A stretch of DNA of 64,000 nucleotides, from the NCBI GenBank assembly GCA_037952775.1, contig JBANAY010000004.1, positions 2,852,001-2,916,000 on the forward strand, in the 5' to 3' direction. The DNA is from Clonostachys chloroleuca (lineage: Eukaryota; Ascomycota; Sordariomycetes; Hypocreales; Bionectriaceae). Positions within the stretch are counted from its first letter, which is position 1, and each line of letters opens with the position of its first letter. A program made the position numbers and the translations under genes. Below, piece after piece: positions 50,184 through 61,424 of the stretch. The notes below the pieces were generated by a model. That model was not told the DNA's origin. It was given only the letters and a program-made list of their open reading frames with translations, and searched no databases.

Positions 50184-51234
50184 GTTGATGGATGGCCGTA
50201 AATATAGGTGTAGAGGGACAGTCGAGCTGATTCTTCAAAACGGAACCACGTGAAATGCTCGTTCGTGCTAGCTGAAGTCGTTCATACCGATCTCTAGCCA
50301 ACTAAAGAAGCGTCCTATGGTTCAGGTTCGATTTGTCGCGATATGACAAGCGAGGCGAGGGCAGTGGTTGACTGTATTTGAACCGTGGCTGGGTAGTCGA
50401 AGGATATGAACAATTACTGCGAGTGGTGCGTCCGGAGTGCGTCGGGTATCATATATCTCGGATCGGATGGGTGGAAGCGGAAAGAATGGAAATGCAGGAC
50501 TGCGCTGCTTCTGGGCGCAAGTCTGTTGGATTTTGGGAGGGAAGAAAAAAAAGAGGTTGAGCGGGTAAGACTCATGATGGTCGTGCCCCACCATTCTGAT
50601 GCTCAAGGCAGGCCATCGCGCTACCTGAACTTAGCTTGGTGGCACTAATTCTGCCCCTCTTCACGCTCTGCATCTACTGAGGGGAGCACCCTTGGACTGA
50701 GTTTAACCCTGCACTGGCTAACAGAGGTATGTAGTGTTGCCGGCTGCACGTGTTTGCAACACCACCATAGTTATATGCCTTGTCTGTCCTGTAAGAACAC
50801 TTCTATATTATGGGTAGTATGGGCTCTCAATTTGAGTTATGTTGCCTAATACTAGGAAACTCTAATGCCTAAAGCATGAACCGTATTCCAGAACGATTTC
50901 GAGGAAAAGCCTTGACGTCTACAGATCATCCCATGGTCTGACTCATAATGATTAAGGTAGGATATGACAAAATGATCGGCTGTTGCAAACAGGTCCCAGT
51001 TCGAAACTCCGTACCAATCAAGGTTACATTTTCATTAGAGGCAGGTGTATTCAATTGACTAAAATGGGTTGAAGCCGAGCTCCTTCAAAATCATGGTCAA
51101 ATAAGGGCGCAAGCGCAACAGCTGCTGAGCAAGGGCGCAGATTCACAATGGTTCGCTCTCTCATCGCCATATATATATAATCTTGACTTAATTACTTTCG
51201 AATCATATTAAAGTTATTTGCATCTAAAGCAACA
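50184..51234. other. Divergent intergenic region between RPC160 and the asparaginase
   Basis: No gene seen. The left part is the RPC160 promoter. The right end holds the TATA element of the asparaginase gene. The sequence becomes AT-rich from about 50750 on. Confidence 0.5.
51169..51180 (+). promoter_or_regulatory. TATA element of the asparaginase gene
   Basis: An uninterrupted ATATATATATAA lies 55-66 bp upstream of the asparaginase ATG, an expected TATA position for a short fungal leader. Confidence 0.45.
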
Positions 51235-52302
51235 ATGGTCAAATCATATGAGGACTGTGTCATCACTGACCGGGGTGGTGTTCTTGAGAACTCCCACCTG
51301 GTCCATGCCGCAGTAGTTGATGAGACCGGCAAGCTTTTGTTCTACGTCGGCAATCCCTCACGGGTGACTCTCATCCGATCAGCTGCCAAACCGGCCCAAG
51401 CTCTGGCCATTGCTGAAACTGGAGCCCTTGAGAAATATGGTTTTGAGGCAGCAGATTTGGCTCTAATGTGCGCTTCTCATAACAGCGAGCCGAGGCATCT
51501 TGAACGAGCCCTCGCTATGCTTGCTAAGATTCCTGCAGAAGAAACAGATCTATGCTGCGGAGGCCACCCTTCTATTTCTCCTTCGGTCAATCAGAATTGG
51601 ATCAGAGCCGGCTTCAGTCCCACACGCATTTGCAACAACTGCTCTGGCAAGCACATCGGGATGATCGCAGGTGCAAAGGCAATCGGCGCCTCGGTAGTTG
51701 ACTACCACGAGATGAGCCATCCCATCCAGCAACGAGTCAAGGCGGTTGTAGAGGAGCTCTCCGGCTTGGACAGTGAAAGCATCCAGTGGGGAATTGATGG
51801 CTGCAATATGCCTGCTCCTGCATTGCCGCTCAAAGATCTTGCCGTGATCTATGCTTCCTTCGCAACTGCCGCCGACGAGGCCGCTGCAGGAAACCCGGAA
51901 TCAACCAGAATTGAATTGTGTGCGCGTATATTCAATGCTATGGCAAAGCATGCGGACCAAGTGGCAGGAGAGGGACGGTTTTGCACCTCCTTCATGAAGT
52001 TATTTGGGGGCCAGGTCTTTGGCAAGGTCGGTGCAGATGGGTGCTACGGAGTCGGTATCAGGTCATCCGCAAGTACCGCGCGCCTGGGAGCAAAGGGAAC
52101 TGTGGGAATCGCGATAAAGATAGGAGATGGTAACCTTGACATCCTATACGCGGCAGTGGTTGAGATTCTCGAACGACTCCAAATCGGAACGCCCGAGATG
52201 ATAAAGCAGCTCAATGAATTCCATCATAAAAAGCTGCAAAATAGCATGGGGGTAGTCACCGGAAAGATAGCCTTTCCCTTCCAATTACACAGAGGCGAAT
52301 AA
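51235..52302 (+). CDS. Asparaginase of the AnsA/Rhizobium etli (class 3) type
   Basis: An intronless gene of 355 residues, ATG at 51235. It belongs to the L-asparaginase II family found mainly in bacteria, which hydrolyses asparagine to aspartate and ammonia and is unrelated to the E. coli-type enzymes. The key residues of that family are all present: the S-X2-K pair Ser49 and Lys52 (RSAAKPAQ), Ser81 (CASHNSE), the zinc ligands Cys136 and Lys139 (NNCSGKH) and Cys190 (DGCNMPA). It has no signal peptide, so a cytosolic role in nitrogen use is likely. Lack of introns among intron-bearing neighbours and its bacterial family make old horizontal transfer plausible, though this is inference. Confidence 0.85.
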   Translation: MVKSYEDCVITDRGGVLENSHLVHAAVVDETGKLLFYVGNPSRVTLIRSAAKPAQALAIAETGALEKYGFEAADLALMCASHNSEPRHLERALAMLAKIPAEETDLCCGGHPSISPSVNQNWIRAGFSPTRICNNCSGKHIGMIAGAKAIGASVVDYHEMSHPIQQRVKAVVEELSGLDSESIQWGIDGCNMPAPALPLKDLAVIYASFATAADEAAAGNPESTRIELCARIFNAMAKHADQVAGEGRFCTSFMKLFGGQVFGKVGADGCYGVGIRSSASTARLGAKGTVGIAIKIGDGNLDILYAAVVEILERLQIGTPEMIKQLNEFHHKKLQNSMGVVTGKIAFPFQLHRGE

Positions 52303-52569
52303 CGCGATGGCTGCAGATAGAACTTGTTAGATCAATAGCTGACGATTGGTTTGCACCCTTCATGATGATTTACATGGAGCTTCATGCGGGGGTTCTGGAG
52401 AAATGCCGTATAAGGTCTAGCGGCACTGTCTTGCCTGAGCCCCACAATTGCGACAGCCAACTTCCTTCCCTGTCCAAACACCGGCGCGCAATTGGGGACA
52501 GCTTCATCTTCCACCACGACTCGCCATCAATCCCCAGCCAAGACACTCCGCTCATCAACCACAGCCAAC

Positions 52570-53206
52570 ATGGTTTCAAACAAGGACATGCGCCGCCCGG
52601 ACCTGAGTACGTGCAAATTCAGACCATTATATTACTTTGACGAGGGCCCGATGAGTAGTCATCGAACTAACCCTTCTTCGCCACAACAGTCATTCCGTAC
52701 CAGGCACCTAAGAATTCAGCTGATCAAGCCGATGTCTCCTCTTCACTCTCCTCGACGCTTCCCATGGCCGCTATGTTTATGCGCCACAAGATCATCGGAT
52801 GGTACGAATCTCACACCGTTACGCCTGCTTTTCCAACCTCCATTGCCCTCCTCCTGTCCACATGCCCTCTTTGTCAACACCAAGCGGGAGAATGAGGGCC
52901 GCAGACCCCCAGGGAAACAAACCAAAAAAATAAGACAATTGGATTTTCTAACACTGAGTTTAGGGCCTCGCTAGTTGTCTCCATTCAGAACTGGCTCGGT
53001 GAGAGCGAGGCGCAGAAGCAGAACTCCCCTATGCCCGGCTATCTCTCCGTTGGCATGTCTCGTATGTTGCACCTTCCAGCAAGCGCACACAGACTTCGCA
53101 TCAGCTAATATATTCGCTATCAGTTCTGGCCCTCGGCACATGCTATATGCCCCTGTTCCTTCCTCCCGGCGCTGGCGGCGTCGGTGCCAAGCCTGCTGCC
53201 GCTTAA
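52570..53206 (+). CDS. Asterix / PAT-complex subunit (WDR83OS family)
   Basis: Four small exons, 52570-52606, 52690-52801, 52964-53061 and 53124-53206, join into a 109-residue protein. The N-terminus (MVSNKDMRRPDL) and the block STLPMAAMFMRHKIIGW match the Asterix family, followed by hydrophobic segments (ASLVVSIQNWLGE and LLALGTCYMPLFLPPG). In animals Asterix with CCDC47 forms the PAT complex, an intramembrane chaperone for multipass proteins at the ER translocon. The exons were found by protein continuity, since no single frame is long. The intron of 162 bp is among the longest in the window. Confidence 0.85.
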
Positions 53207-53493
53207 GCCACCCGTCAAAGTCTCTCACAAATACCCATTAACAGTCGAACAACCCAATCGAAGTTAAATACTACAAACGACCCCAGGCTCACATACAAAC
53301 GTTGGATTGGATAATATGTACATTAATTACCGGGCTCCTCTAAGCGAGAGCCTATCAAAGAATTTAATACGATTCGGCGTGCACAACATATCAGAGGGTC
53401 CGTACTAATTGCGATAGTCTTCCTGACATATACTGGGGGCTAAAATCTTGATTGCTATCTATTCAAAAAGAAAGAGGCCCACCTCTACCGAAT
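53207..53493. other. Convergent spacer
   Basis: A short AT-rich spacer between the 3' ends of the Asterix and GH17 genes. No gene seen. Confidence 0.5.
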
Positions 53494-54473
53494 TTAACAT
53501 TGCAGGGAGAACTTAGCAACGCGGTCTGAAGTCATTGCTCCCCAATGCTTCTCATCCGCTGCACTACCATCATCACCAATGGAATCAGGCTTCCAGGGCT
53601 CATCGAATGCCTCGAAATAAAACACATTTGTTCCGTCGTTCAACCTGCTGCAAACACCGTTGTGGTAGAAGAATTCAGCGCTTTCCAGCGAAGGCACCGC
53701 AGCCTGGTAGGTAGTTCCCTCCGTCGGCCAACCAGTCTCTCCGACCCAGAGTTCGATTTGCTTGTCGCCAGCTACAGACTTGATGCGGTCAAAAGCCTGG
53801 TTGATGTCATCATTGAAAACATTGACGGCGTTGGAAATGGCAGCACCCTGCCAATAGGCGAATGCGTTGACGAGGAGAATGTCAGCGACCGGGACCAGGC
53901 TCAATCCATTGTCTTGGATATACATGTTCCAGGAATCGGCGGTTCCGTAACGGAACTGCGGTGCAGCCTGTCTCATATCGGCAATCTTGCTAATGAGTTG
54001 GTCCGCAGTGAAGGTTCCACGGTACAGGGCTTCTGAGCCAACAGTGATGGCATAAACCTGGTCTGGGTAGGCGACAGCCGACTCCAGAATCGCTGCCTTT
54101 CCAGCATTGTACGAATCGTCTGTATCAGGCCTACGTGGATGCCATGTCAGTTCTCGTTCGGAAGCAAGGCCGGATTGGGAGAATTGAGGATGTGGACGCA
54201 CCATATTCCAAGTACGACTCTGAAGCCTTTGTTCTTGGCTGCCGGCAGGATCTGCCGGGCCACATCACAATCGGCAGCCGAGTAGATTCTTACGATTGAA
54301 CTACCGGCAGTGCCTATTGCGTCAAAGTCCGCTTCGTAGTCTGCCTGGTACTTGCAGCTTCCGTCGGCGTGTTTGACGCCAAGGGCAAATCCCAACTGTC
54401 CAGCAGCGGAAACATGGGAGATGAGTGGCAGGACAAGAGCCGCAATGGCAGAGCAAGATGCCGAGAAATACAT
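53494..54473 (-). CDS. Secreted GH17 beta-1,3-glucanase/glucanosyltransferase (Bgl2-like)
   Basis: Two minus-strand exons, 54202-54473 and 53494-54130, with a 71-bp intron encode 302 residues. A signal peptide occupies about 1-23 (ending ISHVSA). The GH17 barrel starts at LGFALGVKHADGSCKYQAD. The proton-donor glutamate is at about 124 (TVGSEALY) and the nucleophile at about 222 (WVGETGWP). No GPI signal or Ser/Thr-rich tail follows, so it resembles Bgl2/Bgt-type cell-wall enzymes that cut and branch beta-1,3-glucan, rather than the larger Scw or anchored forms. An AT-rich TATA-like tract lies about 85-105 bp upstream. Confidence 0.9.
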
Positions 54474-54556
54474 TGTATAGTCTGAACGGTGAGGACGTTT
54501 TCTTCTGGTTTTTCTCTTGAGGACAAGTGGTTGACAGGCAGGTCCAATGTACGAGA

Positions 54557-54578
54557 TTTTATATACATATATATATAT
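54557..54578 (-). promoter_or_regulatory. TATA tract upstream of the GH17 gene
   Basis: A 22-bp A/T-only tract, mostly alternating TA, lies 84-105 bp upstream of the GH17 start on its coding strand. A TATA box is likely; exact use is inferred. Confidence 0.4.
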
Positions 54579-54640
54579 CGAATCTTGAGGACTAACAAAG
54601 ACGTTTTAACAGTTGTGGAAATCTCAAGAGGCTTTAAAAA

Positions 54641-55123
54641 CTAGAAAGCCCTGCCGCGCGTTGTTTCAAAGGGGACAGTCCACATAGACATCGTAATTGA
54701 AACAATAGTTGGGAAACTAGAAAAGTTTAATAGACGACGGCAAAGGGACATCGGAGAAGCCGGCCTAGTCGATCCGATTACATCACCATTCCACTCCCGG
54801 CAAGCATCGATAGCGATGCGATCCCCAATGACTCGGGTGCGTGTGTTCTTTTTACTGGGGAAGTGGCCACTGATCGCCATCGGTTGCCCAAGATGGCCAC
54901 GATCAGCTTGTGAATACGAGAATGGAGCAGCGTCTTCCGAGGTTCCTGGACCAGGTGTAAAGCCATCAAGATCAAATGTCTCGGTCGGGTAATTACAAAG
55001 GTAGACGCTATCGAGAGACAAAGGGCTTTGCTGCTGTGTTGCTGACAGTCGGAAGGCTCCAGTACTAGCGAAGTTAGAGCTAAAGTAGCTCCAGTTAGGG
55101 CTAACATTTATATTCCTTGACTT
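54641..55123 (-). pseudogene. Orphan open frame without a start codon, possible gene remnant
   Basis: About 160 codons are open between stops at 55124 and 54641 with protein-like composition (NVSPNWSYFSSNFAS, LSLDSVYLCNYPTETFDLDG). No in-frame ATG occurs near the beginning; a splice acceptor (TTAG, about 55104) could bring in an upstream exon, but I could not find one. The family is not recognised. It lies between two secreted-protein genes of the same strand, so it could be the last exon or relic of a third one. The downstream ~30 codons look less protein-like. Confidence 0.3.
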
Positions 55124-55380
55124 TCATAATAATTCTATGAAGTTGTAATGCAAGGCTTTTCAATTTCAGGGGCTGAAACAAATGGTATTCGTTAAATTCT
55201 GAACGAGTTGCCTGATAGAACCGTTTGCCACTCGTATCTTTCCTCTTGGATCCATTCGAGGTACCAAGATAGTTCAGAATTTCACCAGGATGGTCAGTCT
55301 GAATAGCAATAGAGAGATAAAAGTATTTACTACTTAAAAGCCAATGCTATAAACCGAAAGAAAAAAAGAGGATGGCCTAA

Positions 55381-56327
55381 TTACCGCCGTTTCTCAGCAA
55401 CACTGAAACGAATACAGTCGTCCTGGGCACCTCTTTGCGCAACAGGCATCAAGACAGGCTGATGGTTGGCAGAAGACACCATAGAGCAGAGTCTATAGTT
55501 TCCAACTGGGAGGCCACCCTCAACAGTGGCCGTTAATAGGCCCTTTCCGTTTCCTTCATCGTTGATTCCTTTGAAGAACACAAATGTCTGAGGATCGAGG
55601 GGTGTTGTTGGGTTCAAGCTTGATCCAGTGGATTGGACAGTCACATGAGTGTGTCCGATGATATGACCCTTCTTGTTGAGATGTTGAGGGGCCGAGTAGT
55701 AAGTAACCTTCGGGTTGGTGAACGTTCCCGGAGCGAAGTTGGACATCTGAATCTGAATGTTGAATGTCTCCTCGGCGGCCAGCTTATCGCCATTCTGGGG
55801 TGAAGTAAAGACGGCAGAAACCATATTGCTTGTGCTGGGGATTTCTCCCATTGCTACGAATAGTCAATTTGATGTTCCTTCTAACAAAAACGGATAGCTC
55901 TAACTTACGGATCCCATTGCAACTCCCGCCTTGATGTTGCTGGCCGTTGGTGAGCGTCTTGCCCTTGCAGAAGTTGATGAAGTTGGCATTGTCCCTAGAG
56001 CTGATCAGAATCAAGCCAACGTATACAGGCATTGGGCTTAAAAGCTTACGTCTCTGAGGGGGACTGTCCATCCTCAAGCGGTGACCCGTCCTTGGAAGAG
56101 TTCTCTTGCACAAGGTCGGGATTCAATCTGGGGCCCGAGCTGTTTTGCTTGCTGTCATTGCCACCCTTTTGAAATCCCCTCTCAAAGATCAGGCTTTCTT
56201 CAGAGCCGGCACTTGCTTCAGCACGACGGCGCAAGACACGGCTGAATGGTGTGTTTCCACTGATAGATGCCGCGTCAGAGAAAACGGCCCATGTGGCAAG
56301 TATCGTGAGAAGTGACTTGATCTGCAT
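55381..56327 (-). CDS. Secreted fungal protein of unknown function
   Basis: Three minus-strand exons, 56050-56327, 55909-55994 and 55381-55853, encode 278 residues with two 55-bp introns. A signal peptide (MQIKSLLTILATWAVFSDA) is followed by a polar, Ser/Asn-rich linker with RR sites (VLRRRA) that might be a Kex2-type processing point. The conserved part begins at DNANFINFCKGKTLTNG with two paired cysteines and continues through VTYYSAPQHLN, IIGHTHVTVQS, TFVFFKGINDEGNGKGLL and SANHQPVLMPVAQRGAQDDCIRF. Fungal members of this family are sometimes misnamed ribosomal protein s17. No catalytic motif is evident. The exon 1/intron boundary was fixed by codon phase. Confidence 0.8.
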
Positions 56328-58569
56328 GTTGGGTAGAAGCTAGTTGAGGCCCTAGAATGAGTAAAGTGGCTTTTTACAATATATTTGGAAATTAAAGTAC
56401 ACACAAGCACGAGGGTAGCGATCAGGGCAAACCCGAAGACGAGACCTTCTCAATTCCGGGCTCTTTTCGAGTGAATCGCAGTCTTGTAGGGAGAAAGGGA
56501 TGAGAACACCGCGATGAAGCCCAGCTTGAGAGACTCACATGTTTGCAACAGGAGAAACTCGGGAAGATATACCTTACTCCAGCATCCCAAAAATAGCACT
56601 TCTCTTTCTCGGGTAGGTGGGAATAAACATGCATACACGACGCATAGGAAAAGACGGAGCCTTGATCCCAGGATATGCAGGTGGGTTTCATTCACACATA
56701 CAAGGCTTCATCGAATGACAAGGAGCTGGCGGTGGGGAACTGATGCTACAGGAAAACGCTCATTTACCCAATGCAATCAGAGGAAGAAATTCGGGCGCCT
56801 TGATGCGATGCCGATCAAACAGATCCGAATCTCTGGTCGTAGATGAGATTGTTGGTTGGCTCTGCGATGGCGATGATGCTGCCGCCCGGCCGCAGAAAGA
56901 AGACCGGAGGGTAAGCCACGAGCGGCTCCTCTAACACACATACAGATGGCCATACTGCCGCCGTCTCGACGGGATTCGCGCTTTCCGGGTGGGTGCACTG
57001 TGACGGGGCCACGATGCCTCGCATAACTCCTTGCATATCTTCTCCTGGTGAAGCAAGCCGGAACATGGGTGGCTAAAGGCCGCGGACTGTCTTGGAACAC
57101 CGAGATGCCCGACTGACAAGATGTGACAGGACAAAGTTTCACAGCTGGACCGCCGTATATGGTTGCAGAGCAAAGTCCGGGGCCTTGAGCTCTGGTCCCT
57201 GATGTGCCGGCCAGCAGCCAATGAAAGGGGTACATTTAAGCTTAAGCGCCAGCCAAGAATTTTGACGTTTCGAAATGCAACCTTAACATGGATACATGAT
57301 TTCTTCGGACCCTCGTCTCCCCATAGCGGAATGCATACCGGGAGTCCGACGATGTGTCCGTGTGCATAGTACGCCTAAGTCCCGTCGCCAAGGAGCCTAT
57401 TGGGGTTCAATGAAACGGTAAAGATGTGCTGACAACGAGGGGTGTCAGCGCAAACGCTGCAGCTGAGAGAAAATCGGACCAGCGCAACCCAAAGCAGCTT
57501 GCTCAAGGGCTCTCCAAAATGGATCACATATGGGTAGCTAGGATTAAGGCCATTTCATGGGATATCCCAGCCTTTCGGGCTTCGGCCAAGGAGACCACGC
57601 AATAGGAAGTATTATTGTATTCGCCCCTGGTATATAGTCGAATTATACTAGTAAATTGAAAGTAAAACAGAACAGGAAAGAGTAATGAAAGTCAGAAAAG
57701 AGTTGGGTTCCCATCCGCCTCCCGCCGGCCGTGTCCCCGGGAAAATGCACCAGACCAGTCATGAGAATATGTTTGGCCATGTCCATGCTTATCACTAGCA
57801 AGGTGCCTCGATTAACTAAACCAAATCTAATACAGAAAACCGATGTTCTTGCTTAGAATAATCGATCTATAATTTGACCCCAAGCCAACCAATTCTCAGC
57901 GCACACTAACGACAACCCATATCACTTCATTCGTGCCATTTTCACGGGATATCATTCCCAGATATGATATCCTATAGCATTTTCTCACTCACGTTGGCAA
58001 TGTCAAAGTGTTTTCTTTGAGGAGAATTGATCTTTCGATACTTCACCAGCAGTCCGCCAGCGAGCCTTTCTTAAAGTAGTACATGGCGCGCATTGATCTG
58101 CTATCGGATGAGCCAGACATTTTACGAAAGGAGATCAGTTGGTGATGCAATAATCACAACTGGACAATCCATAATTTCACTCGGACGGAGCATTCCCGAA
58201 CAGCTTCTTACATTCAAATAGAGTCCTCGGAGCAAGCATCAATAGTATTTGGTACTTTGGTACACAGTCATAAGCAAGGTGCTGCCATAAATGCGACATT
58301 CCCGGCGGTCTCCACGATCCGTGTAAAATATGCAACCATCCTCGCTATGCGATATCGATATCACTGAGGTTACAGTAGCATCCAGTCCGTTAGAATGGGA
58401 CTCTTACTACATACGCGAGTGGGTATGATGACTCTAAATGTCACATTCGCCTATAGTCGAAGTATCTAAAGAATATATTAAGGTTGTAACAAGAAAACCG
58501 GGTTACATCCATCCCTTGTCTATCAGTACAATCATACCATCTCTTGCAGTCGCCGAGTGTCGTCTAAAT
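56328..58569. other. Intergenic region
   Basis: About 2.2 kb without a supportable gene. Minus-strand frames at 56777-57235 overlap in three phases; none has a recognisable domain. The right half, 57600-58500, is AT-rich. Confidence 0.45.
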
Positions 58570-59604
58570 TTAAAGTTCCAGCTCAGTGTGCTCCTGTCGC
58601 TTAGCAAGATAATCATTGGCAATCTGGTCAAGCCATGCGCCCATTCGATAGCCAGCACGGGCAACCTGTTTCTCAATCACGGGACCGGCCGCTTTGAAAT
58701 AGTCACCGCCCAGCTCCTGGCCAACAATAGCTTTGGGTCCCTCGGGGAAGACTGGAAGTGGGTTTGTTGTTAGCCATCATCTTGCATCCATAGGTTTATT
58801 GCCACTTGAACTCACCATGCGTGCACACGAGGGCATTGCACTCCCTTGACCAGGCCATGGCAGTGGAGATGGGGTCCTTATATTCCAAATCCTTCAACCA
58901 ACCCTCCTTTTCCGGGGTGAACTTGCCATCAGTTATTTCAACCGCAAGCTGATTTGCCCACTTCAGAGCAAGGTCGTAAGGCTTGCCGTGCAATCCGCCG
59001 ATCCATTTCTCAGCGATGGAGCTATCCCAGACGTGATGCAGGTTGTAGCCACGGCCATCCCACAGCACGTGGATACGGTTCCCTCCCAGAGCAACATCCT
59101 CGTTATGGAGAGGCTGGTGGAGGTCACCCACGAAATGGATCACAAATTTGGCAGCCTGCGCACGCTGCCACTCTGGAAGCGCGGTGTCAACCACCTGCTC
59201 GGTGTAATTGGCCAGCGCATTGATCACACATCCTGTTTCTTTGCAATCACGCTCAAAGTCCACATTGCAGCTTCTCGGCGGGTCGTCGTGGGCATCGATG
59301 AAATGGAATGTCTTGGTGAATCTTCCCCATTTAGTGTATCGGACCGAGTCAGCCCAACTCGCTACTGAGGCTAGATAATCGGCGTTGTCGTTCTTGAGCA
59401 GCTCCTTGAAGACTGCCTCGGTGGTATTGGAAACAAAGTGGCTCGCGAGGTAGGCGGTCGTGATATGGCCTAGACCTGGTTGTCATCGTGTCAATGTCGG
59501 CTCTCGCCTGAGAAGCTGAGGGGTCAAAAGCACTTACTTCCCCAGGCAGAGACGCCTGGTGCAGACAAGAGGCCAAGGGCCAGCGCGCCACCGGCCAGCT
59601 TCAT
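58570..59604 (-). CDS. Secreted S1/P1-type zinc nuclease
   Basis: Three minus-strand exons, 59538-59604, 58816-59475 and 58570-58751, encode 302 residues. The signal peptide ends at Ala20, exposing Trp21 as the new N-terminus; in P1 nuclease the N-terminal Trp and the His five residues later bind zinc, matching W21 and H26 here (WGSLGH). Other expected metal ligands are seen in ASWAD, TFHFID, FVGDLHQPLH and HHVWD. The enzyme hydrolyses single-stranded DNA and RNA and removes 3' phosphates for phosphate scavenging. Intron 1 has two in-frame acceptors six bases apart; the upstream one (CAG at 59476-59478) restores the conserved LG before His26. Intron 2 is 64 bp. Confidence 0.92.
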
Positions 59605-61424
59605 GTCAAAGGCGCTGGGTTGCTAGTGGTATAGTTGTTAGCGAGGGTCGAGTGCAGCGACGTAAGCAAGATTGCACACAGGAAGAAGCTGAGGTGGGCA
59701 AAGCAGATCACGCAAACGGGCTTGGGAAGATCAAAAGTCTGAGATAAATAATAACTATAGCTTATGGAGTATTATTATATAAGAAGCATGAGCTCGTGAC
59801 CTTCGCGCTCAGCCTCAGACCATGATGATTCAGGTTGAGAGCGTGTGCGGCATTCGGTTGGTTCACGGAGTTGCCTGGAGTAACAAGGGAGCAACCGCCT
59901 CGCTGTGGCCAATTAAAATGTCAAGATCTGCCCCATGTGAATCTACCGAAACCACTACTCCGAAAGCAGACTAGACTTGTCATGTGTCCCCGCTATGACC
60001 GAAGATCTGGGGCGAGTCTGGTGCTTGGGCCTGTTTCCTGTCATTGCACCTCTCTACATGCCTCGCTTCTATGGTCGTAGCCTTCCTGATTAATGAAGAA
60101 ATAAAAGCATCATCGGAATTCCGCATCATCCATACTTCATCACGGCTGGATAGCCCCTTCAGAGCTAAGTCTTAGTAAAAGGGTGCCCACAGCTCGAGCG
60201 AGCCAGCCTCTTATTGTTAGTAGAAGCCAACCGTAGAGTCTCAAGGGCCCCCCATTTTCTTCTTCTTCTTTAAATTTCACTTGAAGCTATTCCGTTCTAA
60301 TAAGCTCGCAATATCGTAGCGTCACCACAAGAAGTATTTTCCAGGTCCGTATCTGCAGGTAATGCAGACCCAAACCCTAAATATGTGAGCGTGTTCAGGG
60401 ACGGCCGCGGGCGCCATGCATAACCGTTACACAAACTAAGAGAAAGGAGCAATCCGAGCTGATAGTTGAAAATGGGCTAAGCTTTCATGCCGACGGAAGA
60501 AGCTAGTGTTCTACTTTTTTATCCTTTGGTGGTGCCCCAAGTCATACTGGAACTAGGTAATACTTGAACTCTCCGACCTATATTAGAACCTTATCAAGCA
60601 ATCCTGGACCAATCGACTTTTGAGTGAGGTACAGAGCATCCCTTGACGACGGCGCGCAGCCTCCAGAATCTCGTTGAGAGAGATAATTAAGTCTCACTTC
60701 GCGGTCCCTAGATTCCTTCTGCATCCTAACTTTGTATATGGAGCGATAAGTGGCTATGTTCCTGATGCAGGTCGCAGGCTGCTGGCAAGCCAAACCCCTT
60801 TAAGCAATTACATCCCGATTTGACGTTTATAATTCTGGGGCCGATATGTACCATGAGATACGACGAACCACAAAACCGGGAGGGTTGCAGTTGCATCACC
60901 ATGCGTTCTAGAGAAAAAAATCTAACGATAAGTTGGGACTTTGGCGCTTGGTTCCTCGGGCAGATTCACACTTGTATCAATGAGAGCACCTGAGATGAAT
61001 ACAGTCGCGCCGAGGAACGGAGGATCTCCAGTCTAGCAGTTGCCCCCTGTGACATAGGTCATACGGCCTATGACAGAGGCGGTACCGGCGCCTCTTTCTT
61101 ATCTACTAACCCAAGGTGGTCATCCGCCCCCACCAATGACACACCTCGAGCCAATGCAAACAAGGATTTTCCAATCATCCACTGATAAGGATTGTGGCCG
61201 TGTGACTACCTAGTCAAGATGTAGGTCTTAGCCAGCCTCTTGTCGACTATTCCTTCCTCTGTCCTCACGAGCCAACACCGACAAACTGTTGACATTAACC
61301 GTCCTAGAGGATTGGACGTTGTCGCTTTCAAAAGACACGCTCGCCGCTACGAAACCTCGCCTCGGTCGTCTCTCTTCCCAACTCCTACTCTTCACAACCT
61401 TGAGTCAAGCCACTTTTCACGACC
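59605..61424. other. Divergent intergenic region between the nuclease and the PQ-loop gene
   Basis: No supportable gene in 1.8 kb. The left part is the nuclease promoter, AT-rich with TATTATTATATAA near 59770. The right 200 bp are the leader of the PQ-loop gene; the open frame there continues upstream of 61425 but lacks an ATG. Confidence 0.45.

Noticed and set aside
56777..57235. Minus-strand frames of 83-152 codons
   Set aside because: Three overlapping phases with no domain; the best one begins directly after a stop and has no splice partner.
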